This document shows, in pieces, positions 1 through 10,262 of a stretch of DNA of 64,000 nt. Within the stretch, counting starts at the first letter, position 1; each line of letters starts with the position of its first letter. Origin of the DNA: Rhabdophis nuchalis (Eukaryota > Chordata > Lepidosauria > Squamata > Natricidae); NCBI GenBank assembly GCA_039707465.1, contig CM077645.1:58281850-58345849 (forward strand), read 5' to 3'. The notes beneath the pieces were generated by a model. That model made no database searches, had not been told where the DNA came from, and saw nothing but the letters and a program-made list of their open reading frames with translations. Position numbers and translations under genes: made by a program.

Positions 1-39
1 AAATTATGTGTTTCCTTTTTCACCTCATTTAAGTTTTTT

Positions 40-215
40 TAAGTTTTATTTGATTTATATCCCGCCCTTCTCCAAAAGGACCCAGGACGGCGCACAGGAA
101 TTTTAAATAACATACAAAATAATACAAAAATACAAAAAATTTAAAAAACCTATTAAATACCAAGTCCTGCGCTAAAACCAATTAAAATCCCCAATTAAAA
201 CTATCTATACTAGTC
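40..215 (-). mobile_element. CR1 LINE 3'-end fragment
   Basis: The plus strand reads through the 3' end of a CR1-type LINE in reverse: a T/A-rich tail, then the motif atcccgcccttctcc and ggacggcgcacagg. The same motif ends the better copy at 39740-41328. Only the 3' UTR is present and no reading frame survives. The inner boundary is approximate. Confidence 0.65.
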
Positions 216-226
216 ACAGCGGAGGT

Positions 227-280
227 TATGTTAGTTGAGTTAGTTAGTTAGATTAGTTAGTTAGTTAGATTGAGTTGAGT
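227..280. repeat. Degenerate (TTAG)n microsatellite
   Basis: Repeats of ttag and ttagt, interrupted by gattag and gagttgag. It directly follows the CR1 fragment. Confidence 0.7.
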
Positions 281-1633
281 ATGAATATGGGATAGTTCTT
301 ATTATGATAGCATGATGAGCTCCACTTAGAGGTTATACAGTATATCACTGCAGGTTTTTTTCTAAATGTTTATTCAGACTTATTATTCATTCTGTCCAAT
401 CAGGGCAGCATAAATTTCAAAAAAATCTACCTCTTGTAGATCAAAGATGATTGGTTCAAATGTTGGCACACCTATTCTAATCCCCACATCCATGCCATAA
501 ATATTAATCATATTTATCTAAACCTTGATTTAGACAGGTATGCTTGTCGCTCAAAAATATATCACTCATGCTCAATGAAAGAAAGATAACCTTGAATTTA
601 AGACTCTCTTCCTCAAGACATATTAGACACCTCTCCTTAAAAAAAAACCAGTCTATCACCATCCTACCTGGTTTACCTTCTTTCCCAGTAAATCTAAAAT
701 GGCTTTTTCCGTTTAAAGGTGAATTATTTTAGGAAAACATTGAATCTTTGATTCTAGTAAGTATAATATTTACTTATTACACTGATATTTCACCTTTACC
801 CATAAAAATACATTTTAAATGAATCTTTTACAAACTGCAAATTCTTTTTATTACAGCTCAAACTTGAGGCTATGAAAGAATTTCCAGTTCTTCCAAAAAC
901 ATCCTTTTAAATCCTGAATGATCTCAAAGGAAAAAACAAACCTTCCAAAATTCCTTGTCATTTATTCTCCAAAAAAAAAAAGGATAACAAAAGAACTGAA
1001 AAGTTAGTGTATAAAAACAAAGGGGTAGTTTTTACTACAGAATTGCTTGGACAAGCTACATCTCCTATGGCCTCCGGATCTTGTGCCCTGAAAGAAATGC
1101 TCAAACAAATCTAAACTTTAATTTTAATATAGCATTCCAATGAATCAATTTACAAGGGGTGGTACAGCTATCACACTGCAACTGAGTTATAAGGCAGAAA
1201 GAAAATATGAAAGATACATTCCTTTTCTCTCCTTGTTCTGTGTTTCTCATTGGTCAGATATAGATAGCTAACAATCAAGATGTTTGGAAGAGTTTATTGG
1301 GTGAGTTTTTCATTCCAACAGATATCTTGATCTTTACCTTTCTCTTAGCTCCTTTCCTTCTTAAATGGAATTGAATAAAGATGGTACAAGAGCTGCATAC
1401 ACAGCTTGCATTTCACCCAATTGGTGTCCTTTATTTACTTTGTTAGGCAAATGCACAATCAGGGCTAGTGTAACCACCAAATTGTAAATTCAACATTCCT
1501 TAAAAAAAAAAGAGAGAGACTATACCAGCATTGTTTCCTAAATTTGTTTCAAGGCATGAAATAGTACTGGATAGATAACTAAAAAAAAAAATCTGCTTTT
1601 GGTTTTTTTTGTCCCTGAAAAGACTTGGCAATG
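281..1633. other. Unannotated AT-rich background
   Basis: No recognisable gene, repeat family or structured RNA was seen here. It contains A-runs (near 970 and 1502). The longest open frame (544-732, 62 aa) has no recognisable domain. Confidence 0.5.
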
Positions 1634-1641
1634 GAGTACAG

Positions 1642-1844
1642 CAGGGGTAGTCAACCTTTTTATACCTACCGCCCACCTATCTCTATTAGTAATTTTCTAA
1701 CCGCCCACCAGTTCCACACTAATGGTGATTTATAAAGTAGGGAAGAATTAAATCAAAAAAAGGAAAGTGTTTCAGTATTGGACAAAACCTCTACTGCCCA
1801 CCATGAAAGCTGGTGGGTGGTAGGGACCAAGTTGACTACCACTG
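1642..1844. mobile_element. hAT-like MITE (CAGGGGTAGTCAAC ends)
   Basis: A short non-autonomous DNA transposon. The left end reads caggggtagtcaac and the right end reads gttgactaccactg, which are inverted copies differing at one base. The flanking 8-mers gagtacag (1634-1641) and ggctacag (1845-1852) match at 6 of 8 bases, as expected for a decayed 8-bp hAT target duplication. The interior has no coding capacity. Confidence 0.75.
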
Positions 1845-1852
1845 GGCTACAG

Positions 1853-3820
1853 GAACAATGAGTTCTAGGGTTAGGAAATGTGAATTTTTAAAATAGTCTG
1901 ACCTAATTCATTTTCCTTCCACAGAAAAATATACTGGTCTTATGTCCTTTCCCAAATCAAGCATTGTGCATACATCAATACATACATATCACAGTGGAAA
2001 GATATACTGTATAATTGGCATCACTAACTTGCACAATTATCTTTATGCTTCAGGGAAGCCTCCATCAAGAAATTCTCACATTTGCAAAAAACAATGTTTA
2101 CTCTAAAACAGAGTATTTGAGTATTTCATACATAATTGTTACACTTTTCTTAACTATGGTTTGTTTGATAAGCCATAACTGCATAAATTTTAAATAAAGG
2201 CACTGATCAGTGCACATATATTATGGCAATGTTCACACATTCTAAACCGTACTCTAGTTACTGCTTAATACAAAGTGTGAACCAGGTTTGTAACCAAAGA
2301 AGCCAATGTGATCTGCATGCCTTGAGAAACTAATGCAAAGGAACCATTGGAATCATGCTAAGCTACTTACCCATAAACTGCTTCATTCAATTCCGTGTAA
2401 TACTGTATTAAAATTTGGTTTTTAGTTTCTCGAACGTTTTATTTTGCTAGGGCAAAAAAAGGATTCTACTGTTTTTTATAAAAAGAAAGCCCCTGATTTG
2501 CAAGTTATCCGAGCGTTCCTTTCAAATTTCTCTTGGTAGTATTTTTAGCTTGCTGAAAGGCAATGATGCTAATGTTATTTCTACTGTATTTTTTATTATT
2601 CTGAAATTTTACTAGCTGCTTATATCTTCCCATTTTCAGTTCTCCCAGGATGTAATTAAAGCATGGAAAGCCAGAGAGGCCACAAATGCATATAGGGACA
2701 AGCAGGACATCCATATAGGTTTTCTTGGCCGTCAGGGCAAGAATACTATATATTCCACCCTTGCAAATTTTACTAAAATTGAATGAAAACAAGAAGAATT
2801 GGTTCACAACATGCAGGAAGGTTGTTTTGCAGAGCAGTAATTTGAGAACATTCTCAGCTTAAGAAGCTCAGAATCAAATCTTTGCGAGTACATTATAAGC
2901 AACATTAGGGGATTGTAAAGCCTAGTTTCCAGGGTAGCTTTTTTGTTCAATAATGTTTTATGCAGTAGGTCACACTTGCTAGAGGGAAATAAAAGTTGTT
3001 TTGAATGCCGAGCGTGCACATTCGTCACTTTTGCTGACCTAAAAAAAATACTGTGTATGTATACTAGCTATCCTTTATCTCTGCCAGCTATAGTCTGCTG
3101 ATATATATACTAGAGTATAAATTGTTTTGCTTTACTGAATTATACATCAGGGACACCTTATTTCCAGCATCAGAGAGTACAGATTTCCCATTAACTTTGT
3201 TCCTCCTGTCTTATGATCAAATTTGTGTAACCTCTCTGGAACCATCTGGAGATTAAAACATATAACTCTACTAGATTTAACACTATAAACTATAGTTTTG
3301 TAAGCTTTTTCCACGGTACAATTTGATTGGGGAGCGGGGCTGATTTGTGCAACGACAATTGTGAGAAATCAAATCGGATGTCACAAAAATATATCCTTGC
3401 GTTTGACTGTAGGATTTTAAAATAAAGCAACGTGAATGGCTATGAGAATTAACAGTTCTTATTGTGGCAATTGATACCCATTTGGCCAAGTCTCATATGG
3501 TTCATGATCTTATTATATAAGTCATATTAATTTCCATGACCTATCCTTTGCAAGCAAGCTTCTGACTTAGTACATGCTGTACAATAGTGGTTATTTGAGG
3601 AAAATGCATTATGATTTCTGAGCAATAAGAAAAATACATAGTTATCGTACTTCAAAAATCAAGTTACTTCATTTGTAAAATTTATAATGTAAATTGGTTT
3701 TAGTCAGACTGTTACAGACAGTGGTTAAAGTTTTCTTGGCAACAGCATAGAACTGCCTCATTATTTTCTACCTCCCAATTTAATCTATATCCCTTGGCAT
3801 TCCTTGGCTGTCTTCCAATC
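1853..3820. other. Unannotated background
   Basis: AT-rich sequence without recognisable coding exons or repeat families. The largest open frame (2505-2807 minus, 100 aa) has no recognised motif and no supporting context. Confidence 0.5.
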
Positions 3821-4012
3821 CAAGTATGGTAGTTCTCATTTAGTGATCACAATTGGGACTGGCAACTTGGTCATCAAAGGAAGTGGTCACCAAATGAAAC
3901 TGCAGCTGTACTCCAGCTTTCTTTTTTTTCCAGCTCTACAAAAGTTGTAAATACAATGGTCGTGAAATGCTTTTTCATCACCATCGCTAACTGTGAATAG
4001 TTGTTAAAATAA
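3821..4012. mobile_element. Diverged TA-target MITE remnant
   Basis: The text ggtagttctcatttagtgat followed by cacaattgggactggcaac, then gtcaccaaatgaaactgcag, matches the type of squamate MITE whose ends read as a 'tagtcctc...' inverted pair (compare 27446-27808). The terminal repeats are decayed, so boundaries are approximate. Confidence 0.5.
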
Positions 4013-4890
4013 GGACTAGGACTAGTTGCTAAAATAAGAACTAGGACTAAACTAATCTTTAAAATTACATATTTTAGTGATCTAAATCATAATGGGTCCT
4101 GTGACCTTCCCTTTGATTTTTTTTCTCTACTACGTTTCTGAGGAAAAATCTTTCTGAACTTGAAATTTGTTGAGTGAGAGTATTATAGATTCAGTGCAGT
4201 GCCGTGATGGGTGCACACACTATATAATATTTTTTTCTATGCTAATATAGATTTTAATAAGACAGCAAAGGACCATATTGAATCTAGTTGCTATATACAG
4301 TAATTTAAAGATTGAGAAACCTACTTAGTATAACATACATAGTGGAACACACAGGAATTAAAACATGGACCCTGAGGAATAAAGTATTCAAAGCTACCTG
4401 CTGGAATAATGATGTCCCAGCCCATTTTATTTTTTAGAAAATTGTAAGTTTTTTTTTCCTATCCTGCTTTAAAGTGAATTGAAAATGTTGGTTATGTTAT
4501 TATCTGCTTAATAGATCAAACAAAATCCTCACCCTTCAGTAGGACACATCTAATCTCTGTCATTCCTGCTTCAGAACACATTCAGGGAGTAAGAAAATGG
4601 GGAAAAATATGTTTGCTTGTTGGGAACTGTTGCCAACATGGGGAGAAAACTGAACAAATATGTTGACCAATAGAACTGGACGAACTGTTGACAGCAACCC
4701 CAGCAGAAGGTTCTCCCATATGCATTTTTAAAAGACATGGAAAGTTCTGGAAGCATCCATGCTGAGCCTTCAAAAAAAATGTGCACCTTAGTACTTTCAA
4801 CACTGGATCCAGGAGAGTGATTTCATTGTATCCAAAAATGAAAGACAGCTACCTATTTTTTTTAACTTTACCAAAATCATACCCAGTTAG

Positions 4891-5050
4891 CAGAGATGGG
4901 TTGCTGCTGCTTCAGCCCGGATCAACCGGATCACTGGTAGCAGTGGTGGGAGGATCTGCCTACCCGCACCGACATGTCTGCGCATGCACAGAAGCGTCGA
5001 GCAAAGGCATGCCCAAACCAGTAGTAAAAAAATTGGCAACCCCGTCACTG
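4891..5050. mobile_element. hAT-like MITE with near-perfect target duplication
   Basis: The left end is cagagatgggttgc and the right end is ggcaaccccgtcactg; these are imperfect inverted copies. The flanking 8-mers ccagttag (4883-4890) and ccaggtag (5051-5058) differ at one base, consistent with an 8-bp hAT duplication. The element is 160 bp. The open frame that crosses it (4781-5140) is not a gene. Confidence 0.7.
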
Positions 5051-5058
5051 CCAGGTAG

Positions 5059-6160
5059 TGTTTGCAGAAGCTTGCACAGACAGTGCCATAACTTTAAACT
5101 GATTGTGTGTCTACAAAACCAGCTCACAGAAAATAAATGATGTAGGAAACTGACCTCTGGTTTATACCATAACCTAATGCCTCTTTATTAATGTTTCAAT
5201 GAGCAATAAACATGATTTTCATTTTTTTTAATCTAAGTTACTACCTTGCTATTTAATTAGTCTACTCCCCAAGTTTGAAAACATCCCTTCCATTTTAAAA
5301 TATTGTTTTCCCCTTCATTCTGTCAGTAAGCCTTATCATTTCAATAATGAAATCCAACACTTAGCATGTCTCTCCTGATGAAACTGAAATGTTAGTACTT
5401 TTTTCTTGTTAGTACTGTTTCTGGAAGAACAACAAAGACAAGACATTTTAAAAATAATAATAATTTTATGATATTATATTGGAAAAAGACAAATGGGTAT
5501 TATTAAAACCAACAAGCATTTCTTTGTTATTTTTTTCTGTTCTTCTGTTATTCTTTCCCAGTTGTCCTTCAGACAAATAGAATTACATTTATTCAGCATT
5601 TCTGTGAATATTGTACACTTAGCTGTCATAAACCTAGAATCATTGTTTTTCCTTTCGTATTAACAGATGCAGAATTGGAAATCAGCACTTGAGCCTTCAG
5701 CTTCAACCTTCTGCTCAGTGCAATAAGGCAAATCAAAGAACATCACAAATGACTCGCCAGTATCTACTTGAATACAACACAGAGGGGTGCCAACTGCTTT
5801 CCTTTCCAATTAGTTCAACTTGTAGTGCAACTACTTTTAAACTTTCTTCACTTAATATTAAATCAGACTCCAAGTTTTTGACAGATTAAAACCATCGTTC
5901 TGTGTTCCGCATTCTGGTCCTTTTCTATTGGTATGTTTAAATTAAGAATTTTCCTTCAAATATCAATGTGGATATATTTCCACTTACTATATGTGCAGAA
6001 CGATTGGGTCCTTATGAATCTTTAGCAGTAATGAGTGACTAAAAATCATACATATTACAGCTAATTATACATATTCAGTATCTATTATTCCATGTTTACT
6101 AAATTCATGTACAAAAGGCTGTCATAATGATTCCTCTGACGGAATAAGTTTACCAACGAT
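5059..6160. other. Unannotated background
   Basis: AT-rich sequence with no recognised gene or repeat. Confidence 0.5.
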
Positions 6161-6162
6161 TA

Positions 6163-6189
6163 CCGTATTTATCGGCGTATAACACGCAC
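6163..6189 (+). repeat. Left terminal inverted repeat of pogo-like element
   Basis: 27 bp beginning ccgtatttatcggcgtataa. It is identical to the reverse complement of 9843-9869 and preceded by TA. A second, subterminal copy of ggcgtataacacgcac follows at 6191-6206 and is probably an additional transposase-binding motif. Confidence 0.95.
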
Positions 6190-6397
6190 AGGCGTATAAC
6201 ACGCACCCTCATTTTAAGAGGGAAATTTCAGGAAAAAAATTTAAATTTCAAATAAAGAACTTTGAAGCAAAATAAGGGTAGCTCAGAACTTTTTTTATTA
6301 ATATTATTACCACTTATAAGGTAAATAATGTAAAAGGACAGTAAAAGCAACTGTTTTAACAAAGAAACTTGGATATTCTGTTTTTACAAAAGTTTAC

Positions 6398-7678
6398 TCA
6401 TAAATCGCTATCTGGGAAACCAAGAAACTCTTCATCGTCACTGGTATCTTCAAAATCGCAATGAACACTGCTGCTTTCACTGCTACTATCCTCATAAATC
6501 AGCTCATCTTCTTCACCATCCAAAGCATTACTTATGCCACATTTCTTAAAAGATTTGATAACAATATCTTCTTTAACTGCGTCCCACGAAGTCTTTATCC
6601 ACTGACAAACTTTTGAAATGCCAGGTCTTTTCATTCGCCCAGAATTCGTAACTTCATGTTGGTTTTTATCACACATGTATTTATTCCATTCTTCACGCAT
6701 TAAGGCTTTGAAGGGCTTGTTAATGCAAACATCCAATGGCTGCAATTGTGATGTAAGTCCTCCTGGAATGACTGCTATTGCTGTTTTGCACATTTGAAAT
6801 TCTCTCTTTGTTGGTTCTGTAAGATGAGATCTGAATGAGTCCAGTACTAACAAGGATGGCTTCTTTAACAAAGCACCTGGGCGCTTCCCCCACACATTTC
6901 TAATCCAAAGCTTCATGCCTCCTTCATCCATCCAACCTTTGGGATGAACATGCACCTGTATGCCACTTGGAATTTTCTCCTTAGGCAAAGTTTTCCTTTT
7001 AAAAATGACCAATGGTGGCAGCTTGTTTCCATCTGCAGTGACAGCAAGGACCACGGTATAATGATTTTTTTCATGCCCTGAAGTTTTAATTGTTACTGTC
7101 TTGGCACCTTTTGCTTCCACAGTTTTGTTTGAAGGAACATCGAAGGTGAGTGGTACTTCATCCATGTTGCCTATTTGACCAATTTCAAAATTTTGTCTTT
7201 TCCTTTGTTTGATAATAAAGCTATGAAAATTTATTATCTTCTCTTCATAATCATCTGGCATACGCTGGGCAATCCTGGTTCTTGTTCGCATCCGAAGCTC
7301 ATGCCTCTTCATGAATCTTTGGCACCATGATGCTGTTCCTTTGAAATCATGTATTTGCAACTCTTTGCTGATTTTCACTGCTTGAATAATGATCATTTTT
7401 GTTGATAAAGCAATACCAGCTTTTCTATGATTAAGTACAAATTCCTTTACCTGTTCTTCTAATTTTGGCCATTTAGCAATACCGCTGCGAAAATTGCATT
7501 TTGTTTTTGATAATGTCTTGAGTTTTTCTTCCATTTTTCGCCACTCTCGTATTGTGCATTCTGTTGGTGGCTCTCCAAAATGCCTTGCTGAAGCCCTATT
7601 CCCATGTTGCTTGGCATATTCCACAACCTTCAACTTGAAAGCAGCTGTATATGCTCCACGCTTTTGTTTTAAATCCAT
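6398..7678 (-). CDS. Pogo/POGK-like DDE transposase, 426 aa, intact
   Basis: This is the transposase of the surrounding element; it should bind the terminal repeats in the nucleus and catalyse excision and insertion at TA. Residues about 8-50 (AYTAAFKLKVVEYAKQHG, then CTIREW) look like a Brinker-type helix-turn-helix. Residues about 67-140 (WPKLEEQVKEFV, WCQRFMKRH) look like the CENP-B/Tc5-type second DNA-binding domain. The DDE_1 catalytic core follows: first Asp about residue 173 in NMDEVP, second about 280 in LLVLDSF, third about 316 in LQPLD, giving roughly 35 residues between the last two. The tail (about 386-426) is rich in Asp, Glu and Ser. The domain order resembles the human pogo-derived gene POGK, but the perfect flanking repeats show a transposon, not a domesticated host gene. 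There is no frameshift or stop. The start ATG (7676-7678) is followed directly by the conserved N-terminus. Confidence 0.93.
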   Translation of the reverse strand: MDLKQKRGAYTAAFKLKVVEYAKQHGNRASARHFGEPPTECTIREWRKMEEKLKTLSKTKCNFRSGIAKWPKLEEQVKEFVLNHRKAGIALSTKMIIIQAVKISKELQIHDFKGTASWCQRFMKRHELRMRTRTRIAQRMPDDYEEKIINFHSFIIKQRKRQNFEIGQIGNMDEVPLTFDVPSNKTVEAKGAKTVTIKTSGHEKNHYTVVLAVTADGNKLPPLVIFKRKTLPKEKIPSGIQVHVHPKGWMDEGGMKLWIRNVWGKRPGALLKKPSLLVLDSFRSHLTEPTKREFQMCKTAIAVIPGGLTSQLQPLDVCINKPFKALMREEWNKYMCDKNQHEVTNSGRMKRPGISKVCQWIKTSWDAVKEDIVIKSFKKCGISNALDGEEDELIYEDSSSESSSVHCDFEDTSDDEEFLGFPDSDL

Positions 7679-7861
7679 TAGGGATACCAGGTTTTTTCAG
7701 CGTAAGAGTGTCAGGATGAGTCACACTGCAGTGGTATACTTTTTACCTACGGTAAATCTAAATTAAAAAAAAGAATAAGGTAGTATCAGGGGTGTGTAAA
7801 TTTACGTACATTCTGCACAACGCCAATCATAAGTAGTGAGGCATTTCCCAAACGTCAGCTT

Positions 7862-8368
7862 CACATACACACTTAACAATGGTCTTGGTTAGCAACCAAA
7901 TTTTGGGGCTTAATTGTGGTCATATGTTCTCTCTCTCTCTCTCTTTCTTTTTCTTTCTTTCCTTCTGTCTTTCTTTCTCTCTTTCTCTGTCTCTCTTTCT
8001 TTCTCTGTCTCTTTCTTTCCTTCCCCCTCTCTTTCTCTCTCTCTCTTTATTTCTTTCTCTTTCTCTCTCTTTATTTTTCTTTATTTCTCTTTCTCTGTCT
8101 CTTTCTTTCCTTCCCTTTCTCTCTCTCTCTCTATTTCTTTCTCTTTCTCTCTTTCTCTTTCTTTCCCTCTCCCTCTCTTTCTCTCTCTTTCTTTCTCTTT
8201 CTTTCTTTCGCACTCTTTCTTTTTTCTCTCTTTCTTTCCTTTGTCTCTTTCTTTCTCTTTTTCTCTGTCTGTCTTTCTTTCTCTCTCTCCCACTTTCTTT
8301 TTCTTTCTTTCACTTTCTCTCTTTTTCTTTCTGTATCTCTCCCCTTCATCCGCCCATCTCCGTGTGTG
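7862..8368. mobile_element. Passenger module shared with the hAT composite at 39.3-42.2 kb
   Basis: The left part (7870-7925) reads ttaacaatggtcttggttag followed by caaccaaattttgg. The right part (8343-8360) reads ccttcatccgcccatctc. Both flanks, and the pyrimidine tract between them, occur in the same order in the reverse complement of 41545-42045. Either another transposon inserted in both hosts or one captured the segment. No coding sequence is present. Confidence 0.7.
7928..8340. repeat. Pyrimidine (CT/CTTT)n tract, about 410 bp
   Basis: The plus strand is almost entirely C and T, with short GT interruptions. Reading frames are open only because stop codons cannot form in such sequence. 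A tract of this kind can form triplex (H-DNA) structures. Confidence 0.9.
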
Positions 8369-8410
8369 AGGAGGTCTTTCCGTGTGTCCGTGTGTGAGGA
8401 GGTCTTTCCA

Positions 8411-9570
8411 AACCCCGGGAGCTCGCCAAGGGGCGGCGGCGGCGGCAATGGCCGCCGCGGCGGCGGCTGCGACGGGGGCGGCGGTGACCGCGGCCGTGGC
8501 CGCGGCAATGGCGGTGACCGCGGCCACGGCGGCAATGGCGGCGGCGGCGGCGGGCTGCGACAGCGGCGGCGGTGACCGCGGCCGCGGCGGCAATGCCCGC
8601 GGCGGCGGCGGGCTGCGACGACGGCGGCGGCGGCTACGGCGACCACGGCTGCGGCGGCGGCGGCGGTGACCGCGGCCACGGCGGCAATGGCCGCGACGGC
8701 GGCGGTGACCGCGGCCGCGGCGGCAATCCCGCGGCGGCGGCGGGCTGCGACGGCTGTGACGGCGGCGGCGGCAACCGCGGCCACGGCGGCAATGCCCGCG
8801 GCGGCGGCGGGCTGCGACGACGGCGGCGGCGGCTACGGCGACCACGGCTGCGGCGGCGGCGGCGGTGACCGCGGCCACGGCGGCAATGGCCGCGACGGCG
8901 GCGGTGACCGCGGCCGCGGCGGCAATCCCGCGGCGGCGGCGGGCTGCGACGGCTGTGACGGCGGCCGCGGCGACCACGGCTGCGGCGGCGGCGGCGGTGA
9001 CCGCGGCCACGGCGGCAATGGCCGCGACGGCGGCGGTGACCGCGGCCGCGGCGGCAATGGCCGCGACGGCGGCGGTGACCGCGGCCGCGGCGGCAATCCC
9101 GCGGCGGCGGCGGGCTGCGACGGCTGTGATGGCGGCCGCGGCGACCACGGCTGCGGCGGCGGCGGCGGTGACCGCGGCCACGGCGGCAATGGCTGCGACG
9201 GCGGTGGTGACCGCGGCCGCGGCGGCAATCCCGCGGCGGCGGCGGGCTGCGGCGGCTGTGACGGCGGCTGCGACGGCGGCGGCGGTGACCGCGGCCACGG
9301 CGGCAATGGCCGCGGCGGCGGCGGTGACCGCGGCCGCGGCGGCAATCCCGCGGCGGCGGCGGGCTGCGGCGGCCGCGGCGGCGGCGACCACGGCTGCGAC
9401 GGCGGTGACCGCGGCCACGGCGGCAATGGCCGCGGCGGCGGCGGGCTGCGACGGCGGCGACTGCGACGGCGGTGGTGGTGACCGCGGCCGCGGCAATGGC
9501 GGCGACCGCGGCAATGGCGGCTGCGACAGCGGCAATGGCGGCGGCGGCAACGGCCACGGCGGCGGGAAGT
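8411..9570. repeat. CGG-rich minisatellite inside the pogo-like element
   Basis: An array of G- and C-rich modules built around 39-bp units of the form gcggtgaccgcggccacggc continuing ggcaatggcc. A marker block starting aatcccgcggcgg recurs at 8725, 8924, 9095, 9227 and 9344, with spacings 199, 171, 132 and 117 bp. The 171-132 difference is exactly one 39-bp module, so whole modules have been gained or lost. CpG density is very high and sites are well preserved. All six frames have long stop-free stretches, but their products (poly-Ala, poly-Gly, Arg/Pro) are low complexity and not credible proteins. It lies upstream of the transposase gene and could act as a CpG-rich promoter. Confidence 0.9.
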
Positions 9571-9842
9571 GGCGAAAGGGGAGAAGCCCCTCAACCTTGT
9601 TCTACCTGCCTCCTCCAGCCGCCTTGCTTGTTTTCCTGCCTGCCCGCCAGAGACAGAGAGCGAGAGAGAGCAGACGGCCGCAGCGCTTCGCTGAGGGAAA
9701 AAGAAGACAGCGCAGGCGCCTTGCGAACGCGGAGGACTTAGGTACCACGATCCCTTGCTACTTGTAAAAACATCGGCGTATAACGCGCATATCGGCGTAT
9801 AACACGCATACATCATTTGCCCCCTATTTTCAGGGGAAAAAA
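9571..9842 (-). promoter_or_regulatory. 5' leader of pogo-like element with subterminal repeats
   Basis: GC-rich sequence between the minisatellite and the right terminal repeat. Two direct copies of the terminal-repeat core lie at 9774-9789 (cggcgtataacgcgca) and 9793-9808 (cggcgtataacacgca), opposite in orientation to the right terminal repeat. With the copies at the left end this makes five sites, probably bound by the transposase. Promoter function is inferred only from its position 5' of the gene and its CpG content. Confidence 0.55.
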
Positions 9843-9869
9843 GTGCGTGTTATACGCCGATAAATACGG
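9843..9869 (-). repeat. Right terminal inverted repeat of pogo-like element
   Basis: 27 bp, the exact reverse complement of 6163-6189, followed by TA at 9870-9871. Confidence 0.95.
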
Positions 9870-10031
9870 TACTGTGTTTTCTTGCATTATCTTGCACAGA
9901 GAAAGCAATTTCTTCTTCTTGTCATAAAAGTTTTCCCAAATATCGCAGATATGCACAATTACCCAAAATTTAAGAAAATAACCAACCTTGAGAAAGACGC
10001 CTATTTACCCTTTTCTTTACTTCTTCTGTGA

Positions 10032-10262
10032 CAAATAGCAATAGTACTTAGGCTTATATGCCACTTCACAGTGCTTTACATCCATCTCTAAGCAGTTTAC
10101 ATAGTCACCATATCGCCCCCAACCGTCTGTGTCTTCATTTTACCAATCTCGGAAGGATGGAAGGCTGTTTCAACCTTGAGCCAATCAGGATCGAACTGTT
10201 GGCAGTCGGCAGAATTAGCCTGCAATACTGCATTCTAACCACTACACTACCATGGCTCACCA
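10032..10262 (-). mobile_element. Sauria-SINE-like tRNA-derived SINE
   Basis: Read on the minus strand it begins ggtgagccatggtagtgtag and continues with a promoter-like head (gtagtggttagaatgc, gttcgatcc). The middle contains ccttccatccttccgag. The tail, aaactgcttagagatgg then cactgtgaagtggcatataa, is the Bov-B-type 3' end, and it closes with ctattgctattt. The same structure occurs at 33133-33372. SINEs of this type are transcribed by RNA polymerase III and moved by Bov-B LINE proteins. Confidence 0.8.

Larger units (their letters stand above)
6161..9871 (-). mobile_element. Full-length pogo-like (Tc1/mariner superfamily) DNA transposon
   Basis: A complete element of about 3.7 kb. Its 27-bp terminal inverted repeats (6163-6189 and 9843-9869) are identical and are flanked by TA at 6161-6162 and 9870-9871, the target duplication expected for Tc1/mariner and pogo elements. 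The transposase gene (6398-7678) is on the minus strand, so the right end is the 5' end. Between the gene and that end lie a passenger segment with a pyrimidine tract (7862-8368), a CGG-rich minisatellite (8411-9570) and a 0.27-kb GC-rich leader. Perfect ends and an intact reading frame imply a young insertion. Whether it can still move cannot be told from sequence alone. Confidence 0.92.

Noticed and set aside
6398..7678. Domesticated host gene similar to POGK
   Set aside because: Perfect terminal inverted repeats and TA duplications surround it, and no KRAB or other host domain is fused, so it is a transposon gene.
7879..8575. Open frames rich in Ser, Leu and Phe
   Set aside because: Translation of a pyrimidine microsatellite; not coding.
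8700..9360. CRISPR-like array
   Set aside because: Spacers are themselves repeat modules of variable length in a GC-rich eukaryotic minisatellite.
8081..9816. Very long open frames (up to 489 aa) on both strands
   Set aside because: They arise from CGG repeats and the CT tract, where stop codons are rare in every frame. The products are poly-Ala, Gly-rich or Arg/Pro-rich with no domain.
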